A DNA stretch of 35,230 nucleotides from positions 1 to 35,230 of the forward strand of contig CAYZIC010000019.1 in the NCBI GenBank assembly GCA_964478335.1, in the 5' to 3' direction. The notes beneath the pieces are model-generated. The model saw only the letters and a program-made list of their open reading frames with translations. It searched no databases and was not told where the DNA came from. How positions within the stretch are numbered: position 1 is the first letter of the stretch; the number at the start of each line of letters is the position of its first letter. This stretch comes from CAYZIC01 sp964478335 (lineage in GTDB: Bacteria; Verrucomicrobiota; Kiritimatiellia; RFP12; DVOR01). Both the position numbers and the translations under genes were made by a program. Of this stretch, positions 8,341 through 16,108 are shown piece by piece.

Positions 8341-8376
8341 AAAAAGCCTCATACCTATCGGTGTGAGGCTTTTCTT
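8341..8376 (+). terminator. Bidirectional terminator between tRNA-Ser and the esterase fusion
   Basis: A 14-bp stem (8342-8355 with 8360-8373, one G-U) has a four-base loop TATC. A-tracts and T-tracts flank it on both sides. It can end tRNA-Ser on the plus strand and the fusion gene (stop at 8451) on the minus strand. Confidence 0.85.
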
Positions 8377-8450
8377 GTATCTAGCCGTCGTTGCGCATGA
8401 CGATTCTCACCAAGTCTCCTCAAAAATCCCTAAGGCGACGAACACGAGGG

Positions 8451-10772
8451 CTAGAGCCTGTCGATGAGGCGTTGGGCGATGGGCTTTTTGTCGCGGGGAT
8501 GAACGTCGTGGGGGAGGCCTAGGTCGGGTGTTTTGATGAGGATGAGGTCCTTTTGGGAGGCGATTTGGTTTTGCAGGGTGCGGTAGGGTTGCCAATCTCG
8601 TTGCATCTTGCCGGGTAGCTCGACGAGGGCAATGGGGCTGGTGGGGGCGATGGTCTGGAGGAGCTGGGTGATGGCTTGCAGGGTTTGGCGCATGTAGGGC
8701 ACGGGTAGGGAGCGTTCGTCCTTGGGGTCTGCAGTGGAGGCGTTGCTTTCTCCTTGATAGAGGATGACGGCGGCATAGGGCAGGTGGGAGACAGCCTTTA
8801 GGGAATGCGTCCAGATGGCACTAGGGGCGAAGATTGGGAGGCCTCGTTTGCGGGGCCATTCGGGGGCGTAGTCGGTATTTTGCTTGAGGGGGCGGCGATT
8901 GGTTAGGGCTGGGAGCAGGGTATCGTAGGTGGCGAGGAGGTGCTCGGGGAGGAATGACTCGGTGGGTGCGCCGCCGTAGTCCACCATGACGAGGCCGACT
9001 GGCGTGTTGTATTTTTGGGCATAGCGGCGGCCAACCATGAGGGCGAGACCTGAATAGCCCAAGGCGTTACCCCGTGTAATCGGGGCCCATTTGCCGTCTC
9101 GGGTATAGAGGGAAATGGTCTGTTTGGAGAGGGCGGTGACTTCGCTTGTGGCGTCGTCGCATTGGGCAAGGGTGAGGGCCATATTGGATTGGCCTACGCA
9201 GAGAATGAGCTTGCCGGCCTTGACGTTTGTCAGGGAGTGTGTCAGGTTGCCGCTGGTAAAGGTGAGGGTAGCGGGAATGGGGGCGCGTGCGGGAATAGAC
9301 CAGGAGCCATTGGGCAAGACGTGGGTGGTGCCAAAGGTGGAGGTAACCTTTTCGCCGGGGATGCCGGTGCCTTGAAAGAGGAATGGCTTGTCCATCGTGG
9401 TGTCGACAATCATGCCGCTGGCGCAATAGGAAGCGAGTGTAAAGCACTTGGGGGCGGTGAGGATTGCCTTTGTCGTCTTGGCGATGATGGCGGCGCCAGT
9501 GGCATTAGGGTGAAGGTCATCGGGGAAGTCTGTCCAAATTGATGCGGCCAGGGGTGTCTGCATGTCGATCGCGGTGGCAGAAAGGCTTTGGGCAATGGTG
9601 GCAAGGTCGTACTGGAGTAGGAAGGGGACTGGCGAACGGTAGAACTTATTTTTAGGGCCGAGTGGGGCGAGTTTGGCCCAGAGGTAGATGGAGGGTTTGG
9701 TCGGGAGGGCGAGGTAGTCTTGGATCAAGGCTTGGTAGTCTTGTCTAAAGGTTTCACCGCCGAGCTTTGCGTAATCTTGCAGGTCGTTGATGCCGAGGTT
9801 GCAAATGAGGATGTCGGGTTGCCAGGCGAGGGCTTCGCGGTGCTGCTGGTGGTGGCGGTAGGCGCGTTTTTCTTGGGGGCCTCGCATGGTTGAGAGGTAA
9901 ACGCCACTACCAGATCGGCCGAAGTTCTTAACCTGATAGCCGTCGCCGAGGAGGGTTTGGAGTTGGGCGGGGTAGCTATCGCGTGAGGCATTTTGCAGCT
10001 TGTATCCCGCGGTAATGCTATCGCCGATGCAGGCGACCTTGATCGGTGCGCTCGCAAGCTTACGCGTGGCAGGCTGCGCAGGTGACTCGGGAAGTGGACC
10101 GCTCTCCTTGATGCGCTGGGCGACCTCTTCGATTGGGTGCCCGTCGATGAAGACATTGGTCACGATGGCTGCGTCGCCGAGGATGCGTAGCTCGACGGTG
10201 TAGAGGGACTTGGTCTTGGGGGTGTCCTTGCGGTTATAGCCATAGATCGATCGGTATGACGCGTAGGCATCGCCTCCACGCAGCAGGTCCTCGTAGGTAT
10301 CATCAGAACCAAACCGATCGTCGAGATAGAAGCGGTTGACGTTCTTTAGACGGATGTGATAGAGACCCGAGTCTTCGAGTAGCTCGCAGTAGGTTTCGCA
10401 GGCCTCTTGATCGAGGTAGGTGGGGTAGAAATAGTCCGTCACGAGATAGGGTGTGTCGGTGGGCTTGGAGGCCTGCAGTTTACCAAAGACATGGGGCTGT
10501 CCAGGGGCTTTGGGCGGGAGGATCGGCAGGTAGGTCTTGTTTTTTTTGCTACCGAGATCCTTTTCGCCCAAGAATGCACCACGATTATTCCCGTGATTGC
10601 TGACGTAGTCAAAGGCGAGATAGCGTCCAGCGAAGAGGTCCTTGGGATCGAATGGCTTGATCTCGAGGGTGACGCATTCACCTTGGGTTGTGATACGGTG
10701 CCAGCGGTGAATGAGTCCACCGATGCAGAGGATTTGGGCGACGATTGCGATGATTAGCAGTAATTTTTTCAT
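8451..10772 (-). CDS. Three-domain fusion: GDYXXLXY domain, SGNH hydrolase, sialate O-acetylesterase-like domain
   Basis: A 773-residue protein. Residues 1-22 form a membrane anchor or signal peptide. Residues ~25-220 resemble the GDYXXLXY domain (DPKDLFAGRYLAFDY, later YTVELRILGDAAIVTNVFIDG). Residues ~245-435 are an SGNH/GDSL esterase with GDSITAG (S252), GIND (N329) and DDLHPN (D418, H421). Residues ~450-773 resemble a sialate O-acetylesterase, with VGQSNM (S529), LYQGESN (E675) and HDVHP (D756, H758). Both hydrolase parts keep their catalytic residues, so two activities on acetylated sugars or other esters are plausible; the substrate is not shown. The DUF2157 gene ends 9 bases upstream. 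DUF2157 and GDYXXLXY genes often pair, which supports the N-terminal call. The ATG at 10772 begins MKKLLLIIAIVAQI. Confidence 0.85.
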   Translation of the reverse strand: MKKLLLIIAIVAQILCIGGLIHRWHRITTQGECVTLEIKPFDPKDLFAGRYLAFDYVSNHGNNRGAFLGEKDLGSKKNKTYLPILPPKAPGQPHVFGKLQASKPTDTPYLVTDYFYPTYLDQEACETYCELLEDSGLYHIRLKNVNRFYLDDRFGSDDTYEDLLRGGDAYASYRSIYGYNRKDTPKTKSLYTVELRILGDAAIVTNVFIDGHPIEEVAQRIKESGPLPESPAQPATRKLASAPIKVACIGDSITAGYKLQNASRDSYPAQLQTLLGDGYQVKNFGRSGSGVYLSTMRGPQEKRAYRHHQQHREALAWQPDILICNLGINDLQDYAKLGGETFRQDYQALIQDYLALPTKPSIYLWAKLAPLGPKNKFYRSPVPFLLQYDLATIAQSLSATAIDMQTPLAASIWTDFPDDLHPNATGAAIIAKTTKAILTAPKCFTLASYCASGMIVDTTMDKPFLFQGTGIPGEKVTSTFGTTHVLPNGSWSIPARAPIPATLTFTSGNLTHSLTNVKAGKLILCVGQSNMALTLAQCDDATSEVTALSKQTISLYTRDGKWAPITRGNALGYSGLALMVGRRYAQKYNTPVGLVMVDYGGAPTESFLPEHLLATYDTLLPALTNRRPLKQNTDYAPEWPRKRGLPIFAPSAIWTHSLKAVSHLPYAAVILYQGESNASTADPKDERSLPVPYMRQTLQAITQLLQTIAPTSPIALVELPGKMQRDWQPYRTLQNQIASQKDLILIKTPDLGLPHDVHPRDKKPIAQRLIDRL

Positions 10773-10781
10773 TAGATGCTC

Positions 10782-12047
10782 CTATTCTTGTGTCAGGCGA
10801 GACCAGAGGAGGTTGAGAGAGGTGATGCCAATGCCAGTGATGATGAGCAGAATACCCTGCGTGGTCAGGTTGACATTGTTGCTCACAAAAAAGAGGAAAA
10901 GGCTCAATGCGCCAATGACAAAGGCTCCATTGGCCTGCAAGAGGCTCTTTTGGCGGAAACTCTGCACCAGCAAGGCCACCGTCACCCCCAGCGCAATGAT
11001 CAATTCGCCATAGCCCCCCCCGAGCCTCGCGGGCAAGATCGCCAAGAGGACGAGGAGCGCTTGGTAGGGCTTTTTGACGGCAAATAGACCAGCAGAGAGG
11101 AGCAAAGAGACAAAGAATAGGCTCCCATGGGCCGTTGACGCCTCAGTAGTGCCCATCACAAAAGCCGGCACAATCAAGATTACCGCATAGACCGCCTGCA
11201 TCGGTGGCGGCAGTAAAAAGAGTCCCACCTTTTCTCGCCAAGCACTGAGTGCAAAGAGCCCCGCAATCCCCCCAAAGACACCCAACATCTGGTAAGGCTC
11301 GTCGAGATCGAGTGCGTAGCAGACGGTGTAAAAGAGGGTAATCAGGGAGATCACCGCCAAGAAAGCCTTGAGCAGGCAGTGAATGACTTGCTCGGCCATC
11401 GAGCCAATGGGGCGATTGAGCTGGTGGTAATAAAAGGCCCCATAGACAAGCGGCCCACCGCCAAGCACCGCCCAGTAGCCCATGGGCATTTCTCCCCCGA
11501 TCCTATTAAAAGACGTATGCGCCACCACATAGAGCACGCTCACGACAACCGCCAAGAGACGCGTTTTGAGCAAATAGCACAGCGGAGCAAAGAGGATCAA
11601 TAACGTGATGAAAAAGGTTTGATGGTCGCTGGGCAGTTGCAAGATGCGCGCGGTCATAGCAATCGCCGTGATGAGCCCGCCAGTAAAGAGTATACTGAGC
11701 AGCTCATGCCAGACAGGACTTACTGACCAGGTGCGTCTCTCTGCAACAAAGTAGACACCCCACGCCACCACGAGTGGGATCAGGCCAATCACGATTTGGA
11801 CCTGCTGCGGGATTGAACGCCAATTCGTTGCGAGCAGCGCAATCACGCCACCCAAAGTCGCCAGGGTACCGAGCCCCCCTAGCACCCAATATCCCACCGA
11901 CCGCATCCGCGACGGCCGATCCATCAGAGCTTGCTGTTCATGGCAATAGTCCACAAGTGCGCCATGGGCCACCTCATCGATACGATTCGCACCAAAGGCC
12001 TGTTGGACACCCTTGAGCACGATGTCCCATTCAAATTTTGTTTGCAT
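10782..12047 (-). CDS. DUF2157 family multi-spanning membrane protein
   Basis: A 421-residue protein. A soluble N-terminal ~65 residues (FEWDIVLKGVQQAFGANRID) precede ~10 hydrophobic segments, beginning with VGYWVLGGLGTLATLGGVIALLATNW. The W-R-S-I-P-Q after the first helices fits DUF2157. The family is inner-membrane and of unknown function, often encoded with DUF4401 and GDYXXLXY proteins. Here the GDYXXLXY part is the N-terminus of the next gene and no DUF4401 gene is seen. The ATG at 12047 has AAGGA 8 bases upstream; a longer start would add ~29 unlikely residues. The stop is 9 bases from the fusion gene, so one transcript is likely. Confidence 0.82.
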   Translation of the reverse strand: MQTKFEWDIVLKGVQQAFGANRIDEVAHGALVDYCHEQQALMDRPSRMRSVGYWVLGGLGTLATLGGVIALLATNWRSIPQQVQIVIGLIPLVVAWGVYFVAERRTWSVSPVWHELLSILFTGGLITAIAMTARILQLPSDHQTFFITLLILFAPLCYLLKTRLLAVVVSVLYVVAHTSFNRIGGEMPMGYWAVLGGGPLVYGAFYYHQLNRPIGSMAEQVIHCLLKAFLAVISLITLFYTVCYALDLDEPYQMLGVFGGIAGLFALSAWREKVGLFLLPPPMQAVYAVILIVPAFVMGTTEASTAHGSLFFVSLLLSAGLFAVKKPYQALLVLLAILPARLGGGYGELIIALGVTVALLVQSFRQKSLLQANGAFVIGALSLFLFFVSNNVNLTTQGILLIITGIGITSLNLLWSRLTQE

Positions 12048-12215
12048 CAGGTTGATCCTTTCACTATCTATAATGGATAACACAGTAACATAACCACGGT
12101 AAGATAGCAAGATCAAAGTGTTAGATGGTAGCAAAAAAGAAAAGTCGACCGATTTTGGGCTCGCAAGCTTAATGTTTTAAGCTCTTGTCCGATCTTAATG
12201 GGTAATAGTCAGAGC

Positions 12216-12225
12216 NNNNNNNNNN
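12216..12225. other. Assembly gap (10 N)
   Basis: Ten undefined bases. AGAGC sits on both sides of the gap, and a run of eleven C's follows at 12240-12250. The true size and content of the gap are unknown. No gene is interrupted as far as can be seen. Confidence 0.99.
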
Positions 12226-12298
12226 AGAGCAAAGAGCAGCCCCCCCCCCCATGCCCTCTACCTGAGATCGAGACCACAGCTAACCCGCCACATAACCC

Positions 12299-12449
12299 AT
12301 TGCAACCCAAAAGACGATTGCCTTGCAATCTAAAAGAGAAAAGGGTTGCAACCTAAAAGTGGAATGCCTTGCAACCCAAAAGACGAAAGGGTTGCAACCC
12401 ATTTTGCGATTGCCTTGCAATTCAAAATAGGAATGCCTTGTAACCCATT
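12299..12449. repeat. 23-bp-period tandem array with TTGCAA core (array 1)
   Basis: TTGCAA begins at 12300, 12323, 12346, 12369, 12392 and 12415, with TTGTAA at 12438: seven units exactly 23 bases apart. The core is flanked on the left by GCC or GGG and on the right by CCC, CCT, TCT or TTC. The 17-base spacers are of two kinds (AAAAGACGATT-like and ATTTTGCGATT-like). GGGTTGCAACCC at 12390 is a perfect 12-bp palindrome. No coding sense is seen. The same family recurs at 34963-35060. Confidence 0.9.
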
Positions 12450-12555
12450 TGATGCCACCCTAGTAGACAGATTGGTCAAACCCAAGCCATTGACACCGTC
12501 AATCAGACAGGGCGACAGATCATTGCCATCCATTTCCCTTTAAGGGGTGCACAAT

Positions 12556-12598
12556 AAAAAAAGTCCCAGCTTGCTACATGTGGCAAGCTGAGACTTTT
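12556..12598 (-). terminator. tex: Intrinsic terminator of tex
   Basis: A 16-bp stem with one C/A mismatch (12559-12574 with 12583-12598) encloses an eight-base loop. Seven A's at 12556-12562 give a T-tract on the minus strand. It lies about 150 bases past the tex stop. Confidence 0.85.
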
Positions 12599-12693
12599 GA
12601 GGTCGGATAGTAGGGTGCTTTTTATCAAGCTTATTGATCTTGTTTAATTTTAGAGGGTCTGAAGTATACAAGGCAGGAGCATCGCGCCTGTCG

Positions 12694-12745
12694 TAGCGAG
12701 CTCAATACTTGATGCTTGATGCGGGCGAGCGCAGCGAGCCCCTAG
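12694..12745. repeat. Dispersed 3'-end repeat, copy 1
   Basis: AGCGAGCTCAATACTTGATG, then TGCGGGCGAGC and GAGCCCCTA. The blocks recur in the same order at 22341-22416. Both copies abut the stop codon of a minus-strand gene (tex here). Confidence 0.6.
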
Positions 12746-12746
12746 G

Positions 12747-14990
12747 TTAGAGATTAGCAAACGGATTATTGACAAATCCAGCAGTCTGCTTGGTCGCCTG
12801 GGGGGCTCTCTCATGGCGCCCTGAGGTTGATTTGATGCGACGAGCAGCGGGAGCCTTTTGTTTGGCACTTAGGCTGATTCGTTTTCGAACAGGGTCAACC
12901 GTCAAGACGCGGACTTTGATTGGGTCGCCAGCTTTGACGACCTCTGCGGGGTCTTTGATATAGTGATCGGCTAATTCAGAGATGTGCACGAGGCCGTCTT
13001 GATGGACCCCAATATCAACAAATGCGCCGAAAGCGGTCACATTGGTGACGATGCCCTCGAGAGCCATGCCAGGCTTGAGGTCGGTGACATCGACAATATC
13101 ATCTCTAAAGGTGGGTCTTTGGAAAGTCGCACGCGGATCTCGACCGGGCTTTTTGAGCTCGGCGATAATATCTTTAAGCGTGGGCATTCCCACATCATCT
13201 GAGAGATAATTCGTCAGCTTAATTTGATCAGGGAGGGATTCTGATTGAACGAGCTTTTCAAGCGTACAGCCCAAATCCAGAGCCATGCGCTCGACAAGGG
13301 GATAGCGCTCAGGATGGACACCCGAAGCGTCAAGTGGATGGGCCGCATTGCGAATGCGTAGGAAGCCAGCCGCTTGCTCATAAGTCTTAGCGCCAAAACC
13401 TGCCACTTTAAGCAAATCGCTACGCGAAGCAAATGCGCCGTTAGCATTGCGATGCTCGACGATACGCTTGGCGAGGGCTTGGCCGACACCAGCGACGCGC
13501 GAGAGTAACGGCGCACTGGCGGTATTGAGCTCGACCCCGACTTGGTTCACGCAGCTGACGACGACATCGTCAAGCTTGCCAATGAGTAGCGTCTGATTCA
13601 CATCGTGTTGATATTGACCCACGCCGATGGCTTTGGGGTCGATCTTGACCAATTCAGCTAAGGGATCTTGGAGGCGTCGGCCGATGGAGATGGCACCACG
13701 AATCGTCAAGTCGAGGTCGGGGAATTCATCACGAGCGACCTCTGAGGCAGAATAGACACTTGCTCCGGATTCATTGACGCTGACGACGAGGATTTCAGGG
13801 CGATTGGCGCGCTTGAGAGTCTGCCGCACAAAGGCCTCAGTTTCTCGACCTGCGGTGCCATTGCCAATGGCGATGGCGGTAGGCTCATACCGAGACACGA
13901 GCTTGCAGATCTCGACGGCCGCTTCCATTTCGGAGCGTTCGCCTTGCGAGGGATAAATGGTGACGGTGGAGAGGTAGCGGCCAGTTGCGTCGAGGGAGGC
14001 GCATTTGCATCCAGTACGCAGGCCTGGGTCGATGCCGATGACGGGCTTTTCACCGAGAGGGGATTGGAGGAGGAGGTGACGCAGATTCTCAGCAAAGATA
14101 TCCACGGCAGCTTGGTCGGATTTGAGCTTGAGCTCGACGGCGACATCAACCTCGACACTGGGGGCAATGAGGCGCTTGTAGCTCTCCTCGGCGGCACGTT
14201 TGAATTGCGCAGCGAGCGGTGCGTGCTCATCATAAGCAAAGGTTTCAAGGATCTGATTGAGGATCGGCTCGGCATCACAGCTCATCGCACAGGTCAAGAC
14301 GCCCTCTTCCTCGCCACGACGAATGGCCAAATAGCGGTGAGACGGGATCTGGGAGATGGCTTCATGATAGTCGTAGTACTGCTCAAACTTGGTCGGTTGA
14401 GTCGGCGCAGGGTCCACGACCGTTGAGACAAAGAGGCCGTGCTTTTGGAGATAGTCACGGGCAAATTGACGCACTTGAGCATGCTCAGAGATGACCTCGG
14501 CAACAATGTCGCGGGCACCTAGCCAGGCGGCAATCTCAGTGGCGACGCCTTTTTCTGGATCAATAAATGGCGCAACGTCGATGGAGCCAGCTTGTGCGAG
14601 GATAGCATCGGCAAGGGGTTGAAGGCCCTTTTCTTTGGCCATCATGGCGCGGGTGCGGCGTTTGGGCTTGTAGGGGAGGTAGAGGTCTTCGAGCTCGGTG
14701 CGTTTGCGGCACGCCATAATCTGCGCACGTAGCTCATCTGTTAAGGCGCCCTGTCCATCGATGGTCTGCAGAATCGTTTGACGGCGGCTAATCAATTCGC
14801 GGTAATAGGTGGCGAGCTCTTGAATCTTAGCAATCTGGACTTCGTCTAGGTCCCCGTGGGCCTCTTTGCGATAGCGTGCGATAAAAGGTAACGTGTTGCC
14901 TTCGTCAAAGAGCGCAATGACGGCGTTGACTTGTTTGGGAGAGATCGACAATTCGTCGACAATAGCGGGCATCATTTCTTCGAGTGACAT
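12747..14990 (-). CDS. tex: Tex family RNA-binding transcription accessory protein
   Basis: A 747-residue protein, close to the usual Tex length. It begins with the Tex N-terminal region (MPAIVDELSISPKQVNAVIALFDEGNTLPFIARYRKE, in part). A YqgF-like nuclease-fold domain follows (VIGIDPGLRTGCKCASLD, near 320). Then comes the helix-hairpin-helix region (SRVAGVGQALAKRIVEHR, near 500) and a C-terminal S1 domain (GIVTNVTAFGAFVDIGVHQD). Tex binds nucleic acid and affects transcription and translation fidelity. The tail past S1 is basic. The ATG at 14990 is preferred over a TTG at 14996. The parvulin gene lies 95 bases upstream with a hairpin between. Confidence 0.95.
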   Translation of the reverse strand: MSLEEMMPAIVDELSISPKQVNAVIALFDEGNTLPFIARYRKEAHGDLDEVQIAKIQELATYYRELISRRQTILQTIDGQGALTDELRAQIMACRKRTELEDLYLPYKPKRRTRAMMAKEKGLQPLADAILAQAGSIDVAPFIDPEKGVATEIAAWLGARDIVAEVISEHAQVRQFARDYLQKHGLFVSTVVDPAPTQPTKFEQYYDYHEAISQIPSHRYLAIRRGEEEGVLTCAMSCDAEPILNQILETFAYDEHAPLAAQFKRAAEESYKRLIAPSVEVDVAVELKLKSDQAAVDIFAENLRHLLLQSPLGEKPVIGIDPGLRTGCKCASLDATGRYLSTVTIYPSQGERSEMEAAVEICKLVSRYEPTAIAIGNGTAGRETEAFVRQTLKRANRPEILVVSVNESGASVYSASEVARDEFPDLDLTIRGAISIGRRLQDPLAELVKIDPKAIGVGQYQHDVNQTLLIGKLDDVVVSCVNQVGVELNTASAPLLSRVAGVGQALAKRIVEHRNANGAFASRSDLLKVAGFGAKTYEQAAGFLRIRNAAHPLDASGVHPERYPLVERMALDLGCTLEKLVQSESLPDQIKLTNYLSDDVGMPTLKDIIAELKKPGRDPRATFQRPTFRDDIVDVTDLKPGMALEGIVTNVTAFGAFVDIGVHQDGLVHISELADHYIKDPAEVVKAGDPIKVRVLTVDPVRKRISLSAKQKAPAARRIKSTSGRHERAPQATKQTAGFVNNPFANL

Positions 14991-15051
14991 AGGCAAGAGG
15001 GCGGCGGCTAACGCAACCTAAATAGAGGGGATAAAAGGAGAGGTGAGCGAT

Positions 15052-15080
15052 TAAGCTGGGCGACAGAGTCGCCCAGCTTA
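15052..15080 (-). other. Perfect stem-loop between the parvulin gene and tex
   Basis: TAAGCTGGGCGAC (15052-15064) pairs perfectly with GTCGCCCAGCTTA (15068-15080) around a three-base loop, 5 bases past the parvulin stop on the minus strand. No T-tract follows. It may protect or process the upstream message, or terminate weakly. Confidence 0.65.
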
Positions 15081-15085
15081 GATGA

Positions 15086-15985
15086 TTATTCCTGGGTGAT
15101 TTTAATATCAGCCTTGGACTTGAGCTCTTCGACATAAGCGGAAACGGCTTCGCCGCGCTTAACGTGGAAAAGGAAATCCTTAACTTGGTCGTGCATTTCA
15201 TCCAAAGAGGGCATATTGCCCTTTTTTTCGCCAGTCTTGTAGATGATGTGCCAGCCGAATTGCGTTTCGAAAACTTCGCTAACAGATTCGAGAGCCAAGT
15301 CAAAAGCGATGGTATCGAATTCTGGTACCATCATACCGTGGCCGAACCAGCCCAAGGAGCCTTCGTTGGATTTGCCAGATGGGCAATCGGAGAATTCCTT
15401 AGCAGCTTCCCCAAAAGGTTTACCTGCGATGATATCAGCGCGGATGCCCTCGAGCTTGGCCTTAGCAGCTTGCTTGGCCTCATCGGTAGCATCTGCCGGC
15501 TTGATCAAGATGTGCTGAGCGAGGACGCTGTCTTCGGTCTTGTATTCGCCTTGGTGAGCGGTGAAGTGCTCGGTGATTTCCTCTTCGGTTGGCATGGGGA
15601 TACCTTCGCAAGCCTTTTCGACCAACTTGTCAACCATACGGCCTTGACGGAGCTCAGCCTTGAAGCCATCCTTGGTCATGCCCTGTTGCTTGAGGATCTC
15701 CTCGAGCTTGGCTTCGTCGCCACCGAATTGCTGGACATAGCGACCATAAGCGGCATCGATTTCATCGCCAGAGACGGGCATATCGAGCTTGCGAGCTTCG
15801 TTGATCAAGAGCTTGGCACCGATTGCTTGCTCGAGGGCGCGCTCTTGCAAGACGGGGAGTTGGGTGCGGATTTGAGCTTCGGGCATGCCCTGCTCAGCAT
15901 AGTAACGAACAAGTCTTTGTAATTCAAAATCAATTGCTTCTTGAGGGATAGCCTCACCATTAACAGTTGCGATAGTTTTAGACAT
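15086..15985 (-). CDS. SurA/PpiC-type parvulin peptidyl-prolyl isomerase
   Basis: A 299-residue protein. An N-terminal SurA-like chaperone region (residues ~1-125, IATVNGEAIPQEAIDFELQR start) is followed by one PpiC parvulin domain (~145-255): AQHILIK, FGEAAKEFSDCPSGKSNEGS, LGWFGHGMMVPEFD, TQFGWHIIYKTGE. The reaction is cis-trans isomerisation of X-Pro bonds. No signal peptide or membrane anchor is seen, so it looks cytoplasmic, unlike SurA. AAAGGA lies 6 bases before the ATG. An extended -10 is at 16024-16032. Probably cotranscribed in part with tex. Confidence 0.92.
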   Translation of the reverse strand: MSKTIATVNGEAIPQEAIDFELQRLVRYYAEQGMPEAQIRTQLPVLQERALEQAIGAKLLINEARKLDMPVSGDEIDAAYGRYVQQFGGDEAKLEEILKQQGMTKDGFKAELRQGRMVDKLVEKACEGIPMPTEEEITEHFTAHQGEYKTEDSVLAQHILIKPADATDEAKQAAKAKLEGIRADIIAGKPFGEAAKEFSDCPSGKSNEGSLGWFGHGMMVPEFDTIAFDLALESVSEVFETQFGWHIIYKTGEKKGNMPSLDEMHDQVKDFLFHVKRGEAVSAYVEELKSKADIKITQE

Positions 15986-16023
15986 AGTATTCCTTTAATA
16001 AGTTATTTATTGGCGGAGAGATT

Positions 16024-16032
16024 ACCATAACA
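16024..16032 (-). promoter_or_regulatory. Extended -10 of the parvulin gene
   Basis: On the minus strand TGTTATGGT gives an extended -10, 38 bases before the ATG. The -35 is poor. Confidence 0.45.
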
Positions 16033-16108
16033 CGCCTCAAAAATCAAGCCTAAAGTGCGGAATAGTGAGGCCTGTATCTCCGCTCTAAAGCGGAAGCGTA
16101 GCGAGCGC

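Noticed and set aside
12299..12449. CRISPR array
   Set aside because: The period is 23 bases with a six-base conserved core; spacers are of two related types, not unique 30-base inserts, and no cas gene is near.
12330..12533. Small reading frames on both strands across the repeat array
   Set aside because: They are a side effect of the 23-bp repeat; no ribosome site or codon pattern supports translation.
15164..15922. 252-residue frame antisense to the parvulin gene
   Set aside because: Shadow of the real gene; hydrophobic, low-complexity translation without ribosome site.
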